Positions 58,413 through 64,000 of a stretch of DNA of 64,000 nt are shown here, in pieces. Within the stretch, counting starts at the first letter, position 1. The number at the start of each line of letters is the position of its first letter. The notes under the pieces were generated by a model. That model worked only from the letters and a program-made list of their open reading frames with translations. It did not search any database and was not told the DNA's origin. The stretch is from positions 11,355,917-11,419,916 of the forward strand of contig NC_092571.1 of assembly GCF_037975245.1 (NCBI RefSeq), in the 5' to 3' direction. A program made the translations under genes and the position numbers. The stretch is from Apostichopus japonicus. Taxonomy: Eukaryota > Echinodermata > Holothuroidea > Aspidochirotida > Stichopodidae.

Positions 58413-60081
58413 CTGTTGAGAAATGGATACAATGAAAACCACAGTGACGACTCTCTATACATGGTAACTTGTCTCTACACGAAATAAAGAGAAAAAATTC
58501 TAACCAATTGCAGTTGCAAACGAGAAAGCCAAACGGCTTGGTGATTCCCTGCCATATTTGGTATGTATTTTACAAATTTAATAGAAGACTACATACATGA
58601 GTTTTACAGGCTTTTCCAGATACTTTGGCAAGTTTGGCTATTGTTAACCAGCAAGATACTACTTTTTAAGAAAAAGCCACCAAGGAAAAAACCTGGGCGC
58701 GAAAACCAAACTACCAAACGACTGATCCGCTCTCAACCCCAGTCCCCTTGCATCGGGTCTGTGACTGTGTGATCATCGTCAGGTGTGCATCACCATTCCC
58801 CTCGAAAGGCAACGGATACTATAGTGAACTACACATGATCTTAGCCCACATATCGAGTATGAAGTAAATTACATAGCTTTTTCATTTTCGAGTTATCATA
58901 TAAACAAGGTTTTGAGACTTTGACTTCTATTGAACTCAAATGCGCCTTTGTTCAACACATATCCATGCACGAATAACAAGGTTCTTGTAATCAACGAGTG
59001 TGGATCTGTGTACAGAGAATGAAGTTCTTTTGCTGCTTTGCCTATATAAGCAATTAGCGTTGTTTTTTGTTTTGTTTTGTTGTTTTGTTGTTTTTTGCAT
59101 TTTTTCTCAATGTTTTCAGGCTTCGAACTCTGCAAACCCTCCCAGGCCATTTACATTTATTATTCATATACAATGAGCGAAGTTCATGCAAGTTTTTCTT
59201 TTCAAGTACCGTAACTAACATGGTCTGTCAGTGTAGTGTATGGTGTCAGACTACAGCGTAAGCTAAATATATGCGATACTATCACATGACACTAAATAGT
59301 TGCTAAACGTAACCAGTTATCACATGGTTAACCTGGTAATCAATCTTTAAGTGTAACAACAATTTGTCTTTCTTTTTTCCCCAATTCCTATTTTACTTCC
59401 TTTTACCGTTCGTTTTGGACAGTTAACAGTCGTATATTGGACAGAAGTAGTGTATGGTGTCAGACTAGGGCAGAATCGACAAGGGGGAGGGGACCCGAAC
59501 TAGGGCAAAATGGCCAGGGGGACCCGAACTAGGGCAAAATGGACAGGGGGACCCGAACTAGGGCAAAATGGACAGGGGGACCCGAACTAGGACAAAATAG
59601 ACATTGGGGACCCGATATAGCGCATTTATGGACACAAGTGTCCTTCGCTAAAGCTCCGTAAGATAGAATCAATATGACCCCACCCCCCTCCCCATTTCTC
59701 CCTTCTAGCCAGACAGGCATGTCAAAATAAAAACAAAGCATCATTTTTCTACAATTGTTTCAATTTATTCGAGTGCATCACAGCATATCTTCACATCAAA
59801 CAAGAAAGATATGGGTCATTGAGTCATACATGTAAAAACAAAAATGATATCGATAGTACATCACTACTTTGGTTATCGTTTGACCATAACGGTGAGGAGA
59901 CTAGGGGTAGCTATTGTACGCAAAAACCTGTGTACCGCTGGCTATATGTTACAGTGTAAAAACATCAACGAATGTGAATAGAAGACACGTATTGAACACA
60001 AAGATAAGTCCATAGTGGCTTTAGTGACAATAACAATAGCGACTCGTCCGTTGGGTAGGATATCGATCAATTTCTGTTTGA
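58413..60081. other. No gene; R1 copy and 29-bp minisatellite
   Basis: Contains R1 copy 2 (58661-58785), T-rich GTTTTGTTTT runs near 59070, and about six 29-bp units (ACCCGAACTAGGGCAAAATG with GACAGGGGG) at 59465-59640. No further Calx-beta exon is seen, so the 5' part of that gene lies further right or outside the window. Confidence 0.5.
58661..58785 (+). repeat. Interspersed repeat, family R1, copy 2
   Basis: Same family and orientation as 243-364, with AGAAAAAGCCACC, AACCTGGGCGCGAAAACC and CAACCCCAGTCCCC. Confidence 0.6.
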
Positions 60082-60462
60082 GTCAAACAATTACTAGCCC
60101 TCTTGGTGTACTCTCTCACAACAAAGTGTCTGAAAGAGATGATATTCAACGTCTTGGAGGCATCGTTCTTCCACTGTTTGGAGGATGCGATCACTACCTA
60201 TCCTTACAGGATCTGCTACGGTTGTGACATTGATCACCCCAGTCAAACGCATCACCCGTGTGTCATGGATGCCATCGTTTATGATCACTCTATGTGGCAA
60301 GCTATCATAGACTGTATTGACCGTGACGTCGTCCACAGAATTTTTGACCGTATTTTAGCCATCCTTAAAGTGAAGGAAACTGCAGAATTCGACGGTTTGG
60401 CAGGATGTACCCGTCTATCCTGGGATTATGGAAAAGCGAAAAAGGAGGTATCTCACGCGTGA
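60082..60462 (+). CDS. Small Cys/His-motif ORF of an element-like cluster
   Basis: Open from 60082 to TGA 60460-60462; the first plausible ATG is at 60139 and an ATG-less start further upstream cannot be excluded. It carries C-x2-C followed by DHPSQ, x2, H, x2-C (60214-60261), a likely zinc-binding arrangement. The flanks are charged and helical (VHRIFDRILAILKVKETAEF). I associate this motif with uncharacterised ORFs of multi-gene mobile or virus-like elements but cannot verify it here. The next ORF overlaps in another frame, which suggests one original gene broken by a frameshift. No intron signals. Function unknown. Confidence 0.5.
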   Translation, partial: VKQLLALLVYSLTTKCLKEMIFNVLEASFFHCLEDAITTYPYRICYGCDIDHPSQTHHPCVMDAIVYDHSMWQAIIDCIDRDVVHRIFDRILAILKVKETAEFDGLAGCTRLSWDYGKAKKEVSHA

Positions 60463-60746
60463 AAGAAAACGCTTTATTACCGAATACCATTTTCACACTG
60501 GAGACACACTGGATAGACCTCATCAGAGATGCTCGAACAAAGTATGGGTCGGATATTGTAAGGGAAGCTGTACGGAATCATGCGATCGAAAAGAAAAACA
60601 ATCCCTTTCGATACCGATTGCGTTTGATCGTTCTGAAGGCCCTGGTGGGAGCATGGCATGGTATCAGTTACGAGGAAGCAAAGCTTACACTTAACGAACT
60701 TCAAATACTGCAACGGTTCAAAGCTGAACTGAGCGTAGGGGACTAA
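60405..60746 (+). CDS. Overlapping downstream ORF of the cluster
   Basis: 113 codons, overlapping the previous ORF by 58 nt in a different frame. Helix-rich and charged: HWIDLIRDARTKYGSDIV, then REAVRNHAIEKK, RLIVLKALVGAWHG and ISYEEAKLTLNELQILQRF. It probably continues the 60082 protein after a frame break, but separate overlapping genes are possible. No known domain recognised. Confidence 0.45.
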   Translation: MYPSILGLWKSEKGGISRVKENALLPNTIFTLETHWIDLIRDARTKYGSDIVREAVRNHAIEKKNNPFRYRLRLIVLKALVGAWHGISYEEAKLTLNELQILQRFKAELSVGD

Positions 60747-60951
60747 CCTTTCTATGGTTATTTCAGGGACCATCTCGACGAATTTTCTGAAATCTTTGAG
60801 GATTTACCTACAAATGGAGCTTCGAGGGATCATCTAAACAATCTTGTCGTCAGGGATGATCGCATATCGTTTTTACTGCGAAAAGCTTAATTGGATATGA
60901 ATGTAAAACTGCCACTGACCATAGAAGCGTATGGCGCATCTCTGATTTGGC

Positions 60952-60959
60952 TATAAAAG
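60952..60959 (+). promoter_or_regulatory. TATA box in the ORF cluster
   Basis: TATAAAAG with GC-containing flanks, about 435 bp upstream of the C2H2 ORF. A short ATG ORF (61109-61207, DSAWTSLKDTEAKTVFELA) lies between. Suggests that the second transcription unit has its own promoter. Confidence 0.45.
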
Positions 60960-61388
60960 AGGCGTTTGCCTCCCAGTGAGTTTCATTCCTTGAGTTGGAC
61001 TCGACAAACTCACAACTACCAACCATCAGTTCGTACCATTGCTTGTGACGCTAAGGTGTTATAATCTTATCGCATCGTAATCACACTGCCACATCCTCGA
61101 GACGTATCATGGACTCTGCATGGACATCATTGAAAGATACTGAAGCGAAGACTGTGTTCGAATTAGCAACAAAACAAAAACGCATGATGATGTGGTTCAT
61201 GTGGTGAGCACGCGAGCACAAAATGAGTGACTCAAAGGGCAAAAGAGCACACCGTGAGCAAAAGAGAGTCGTTTAGACGAGCAATTGAGCATATGCTCAT
61301 ATTGAAATATTCAAAAAGTATATCATGCACATTTTTGTTTAAAAGCTCTCAATGCATCGAATGACACAAAGAAGTACACCATATCAAG

Positions 61389-61810
61389 ATGAGATTTCGT
61401 TGTAAAATATGCGATAAAGGATTTAACCGTCATTTCAATCTTCGTCGACACAATCCATCATTCACGCTAGTAATCAAAAGGCGGGGATGGTAACTGACAG
61501 CGAGGATGACACTGACAGTGTGAATGGCAAAGATCGTTATGTGAATACGCGTCGTGTCGGCGTGAAATACAAACATCGTGAAAGTGATTCGACCGATGAC
61601 CGCAGTGAAGAAGACGATGACCTGGTGGATACTGAGGGAAGTAATGAACATAATAGTTCGGATGAGCCGAGTGAAACATCAGACGGTACTAGTATTAGTG
61701 AGGATGATGATGGTGACGATCACGACGACGAGCGTGTGTGTGTTAGTGGGTGGGTGGGGGTGAGTAGCAATTTCAAAAAGCTACCGATTTATTATGTATA
61801 TCTTAAGTAA
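61389..61810 (+). pseudogene. C2H2 zinc finger with acidic tail, frame-broken
   Basis: ATG 61389 opens MRFRCKICDKGFNRHFNLRR followed by His, a good C2H2 finger up to the first histidine, and stops at 61489-61491. The expected second histidine codon (61463-61465) is in the frame of the acidic ORF, which runs to 61810 and contains DSEDDTDSV, RSEEDDDLVD and ISEDDDGDDHDDE. The break therefore falls inside the finger. Single finger plus acidic tail suggests a small DNA-binding regulator. Part of the same cluster as the 60082 ORF. Confidence 0.5.
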
Positions 61811-61977
61811 TATAGTCTTGTTCCGTCGGGAGTCTAAACTCTTTCGAAAGTTTATAATCGAAAAACCATAACACAAATCATTTCCCATTTGAATGATACG
61901 CCAACGTTTATGTAATCGCTGAAAACCTAACACGTCCTGTATCTAATAAGTTGTATCTGATGATATTATCACGACTT

Positions 61978-62133
61978 GTCCGACCGGACGGATTGACATG
62001 CTTAAGACATTTTCCGGGCAGACGATTTTATTTTTACTTCCAAGGAGACAAACTTTTCTGTGATGTGAGAATTAAATTTGATTTACTTTGTCCGGTCGGA
62101 CATATTTTCCTTGCAAATAATGTCCGGTCGGAC
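61978..62133. repeat. Short element bounded by GTCCGACCGGAC motifs
   Basis: GTCCGACCGGAC at 61978-61989 and its exact complement at 62090-62101 and 62122-62133. May be a tiny inverted-repeat transposon or a regulatory motif cluster. No target duplication seen. Confidence 0.5.
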
Positions 62134-62193
62134 TTAAACTATATAGGAGAACAACAGTTACTGAGGTTGTAACGAGTGTGTACTCATTAGAAG

Positions 62194-62504
62194 CAGGCGC
62201 GTAGCCAAGGGGGCGAAGGGGGCAGCCGCCCCCCCCCCCCTTGAGCATATTAAAAAAAATAATAATAATGTTTTTTATGATATCGCTAGTAATTTCAAAA
62301 GAAAAAATGCTAAGATACAACTTACAAGGCCTGGGAAGTGCCATTTCCAGCGATCTGGGAGGGATTTTCAGCCCAAATTGTCTTGTACGCTTCGCACCAA
62401 CTTATGTGGCGCTACGCTTAGATAGTTTGCAGTGCCGTATCAACGGCTCTGATAGTTTGCCTACAATTTCGCCCTCCCTTGGCAAATTCCTGGCTACGCG
62501 CCTG
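62194..62504 (+). mobile_element. Non-autonomous hAT element, family H1, copy 2
   Basis: Perfect 13-bp ends CAGGCGCGTAGCC and GGCTACGCGCCTG. Flanks ATTAGAAG (62186-62193) and ACTAGAAG (62505-62512) match at 7 of 8. The interior matches 12015-12280. Contains a C run near 62231 and a small internal duplication of GATAGTTTGC. Confidence 0.88.
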
Positions 62505-62512
62505 ACTAGAAG

Positions 62513-64000
62513 TCTATACTTGAAAGTCATTGCAAATCTATAGTCAGTCACAATAGTTATAATATTTCCTATAGTTCAACACCGTATCATCGACTTTTGA
62601 TATTGACGTTCAAGAAAGCAACGTCACTCAGAAGACCTGCCATATTGCTTTTGATGTTTGTTTGTTTTGGGTTTTTTCTTCTTTTTATTAACAATGCATA
62701 ATGAAATTTTGAGACAATAAACACATGACCTTTCACGATAAGTATCTGCAAATAAGGTATATTGACGCTTGCATACTTGCATGGTTGACAATCTAAAACT
62801 CGACTCTATGACGATACCTATATACCTATATTTATATACTGTTGGCTTAGAGCATGTGCAGCCTATATCTGCAGTATTCAGCAGCTCAGATACAGAGATC
62901 AAAGTATAGATTGCTCAACAACCTAACCAAGATCACATGACAGATAAACTGTCTCTGAAGGGACTATAGTGATACTTCTTCATGTGTAATTTTCCAATGC
63001 CTTGATCTGTGAAGTTAGAGTATCGATGTATAAAGGGGACTAGTGTTTAAACTAGATAACGTGGTTTGGTTTCCCTGTCCGGGCTCTAACTTGGGTACCT
63101 TTCATTTCTGAAAAAAAGAGACCTTAAAGAGACATATATAGCTCAACGTGTACTTGTACACATGTAAACGGCGTGGTGGTTAAATAATAGCCCTAACTGG
63201 TTACTAGAGTTGATTTGAACTATCATTAATGATTTAAATTCAAAATGTCATGACCTAGATGACCTATGACGGCTTAATTGAATGTTGAGTCAAAAATTAA
63301 GTTAACTTGCGTAAAGCAGTGATTCCGTGTGAAATTTCGTGTACCCAAATTTGTATCTATGACTCGAAATTGAGTCCTAGTTACACGTTCCATGTGACCG
63401 GAATGAAAGTTTATCGAGACAAGCGTCACCTTTCGAGTGTTGAGTGAAATGAATGTTTAGTCAAAAGTAAAACCATTCCTGCACGGTGTTTGTAAGTGAC
63501 ATTCAAGTCAAATGGTGTCATGGATTGGATTTAGGAGTCCAGCATGAGTCAAGTCACATTAAACTTGTAAATCGAGTAAAAATGTTCGAGTCAAGTGTCG
63601 AGTCGAGTCAAGTAAACGCTGCAGTCAAAACTAAAATCTACACAACAACAAGATTACCGTTAACTCTATTCGAGTGAATGAATTTAGGTGTATGTGAGTC
63701 CAATTAAATTGATTCCGTGCGTTTCGAAAAAGGAAATGCATAATTTTGCCAAAACGTTTCAATAATTAACTAACAAATTAATGATCGAAAGTATATCATA
63801 AAATATATCAGCTGAAGACAGATTTCATTCATTGGGTCTGTTACACCGTGCCTCTTGATTTAAACAAGTCAATGAGAGAACGCACTGTTATGCATATTCA
63901 GTACCAAGGAAGCTCGAAGAACAGCTGATTTGTCAATGCGACTAGCAGATTCAGTGATAACAGTATAAAGTGTGCAAAGTCTAGCCTATATGATCACACA
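62513..64000. other. No gene; GAGTC-rich repeat
   Basis: 63240-63680 is dense in GAGTC and GAGTCAAGT words without a fixed period, like a decayed satellite. No ORF here has splice or family support. Confidence 0.45.

Noticed and set aside
60094-60336. Minus-strand 80-codon ORF opposite the Cys/His ORF
   Set aside because: The plus strand has the patterned Cys/His motif and a longer frame; the minus ORF is a shadow.

Overview
The window is animal nuclear DNA. Genes are split into many short exons with GT-AG introns. The intergenic DNA is AT-rich and full of small non-autonomous DNA transposons, tRNA-derived SINE copies, minisatellites and long runs of G or C. There are no bacterial operons or CRISPR arrays. 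Gene content and repeat style suggest a marine invertebrate, probably a deuterostome such as an echinoderm; this is an inference, since nothing in the sequence is diagnostic of a species.

Layout. (1) 1985-7837, plus strand: a TCF19-like nuclear protein with an FHA domain at its N-terminal end and a PHD finger at its C-terminus; its first exon is not identified. A 1-kb 21-bp minisatellite fills intron 4. (2) 7838-13201: intergenic, MITE-rich, ending in a CCAAT/CRE-like promoter. (3) 13202-21376, plus strand: a ten-exon gene of about 1,475 codons that I cannot assign to a family. It encodes three arrays of a 20-residue acidic repeat with one Cys per unit. Two of the arrays, plus one module that lacks an array, end in a basic block of the type KKRSRHLARR. 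Exons and introns of this locus were duplicated in tandem. (4) 23242-24225, minus strand: a drug/metabolite-transporter family carrier (SLC35G-like). (5) 29466-34949, plus strand: a three-exon Ly6/three-finger GPI-type surface protein. (6) 38397-38488: a decayed copy of the membrane exon of the Calx-beta gene. (7) 40938-41614: a MULE transposase relic; 43990-44206: a 5'-truncated LINE tail; 47737-48245: the C-terminus of a hAT transposase. (8) 45832-58412, minus strand: the 3' part of a single-pass membrane protein with five Calx-beta-type domains, each encoded by one short and one long exon, with all introns in phase 1. (9) 60082-61810: a compact, apparently intronless cluster of small broken ORFs (Cys/His motif protein, C2H2 finger with acidic tail) with a TATA box, resembling the remains of a multi-gene mobile or virus-like element.

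The cellular genes do not form an obvious pathway. What links the window is mobile DNA. I find non-autonomous hAT elements with 8-bp target duplications, and a hAT transposase fragment that could represent their helper. There is also a TTAA-flanked MITE family, a second MITE family, and a SINE family with conserved internal hairpins. The most unusual items are the acidic repeat gene, its inverted and direct intron copies, and the ORF cluster near the right end.
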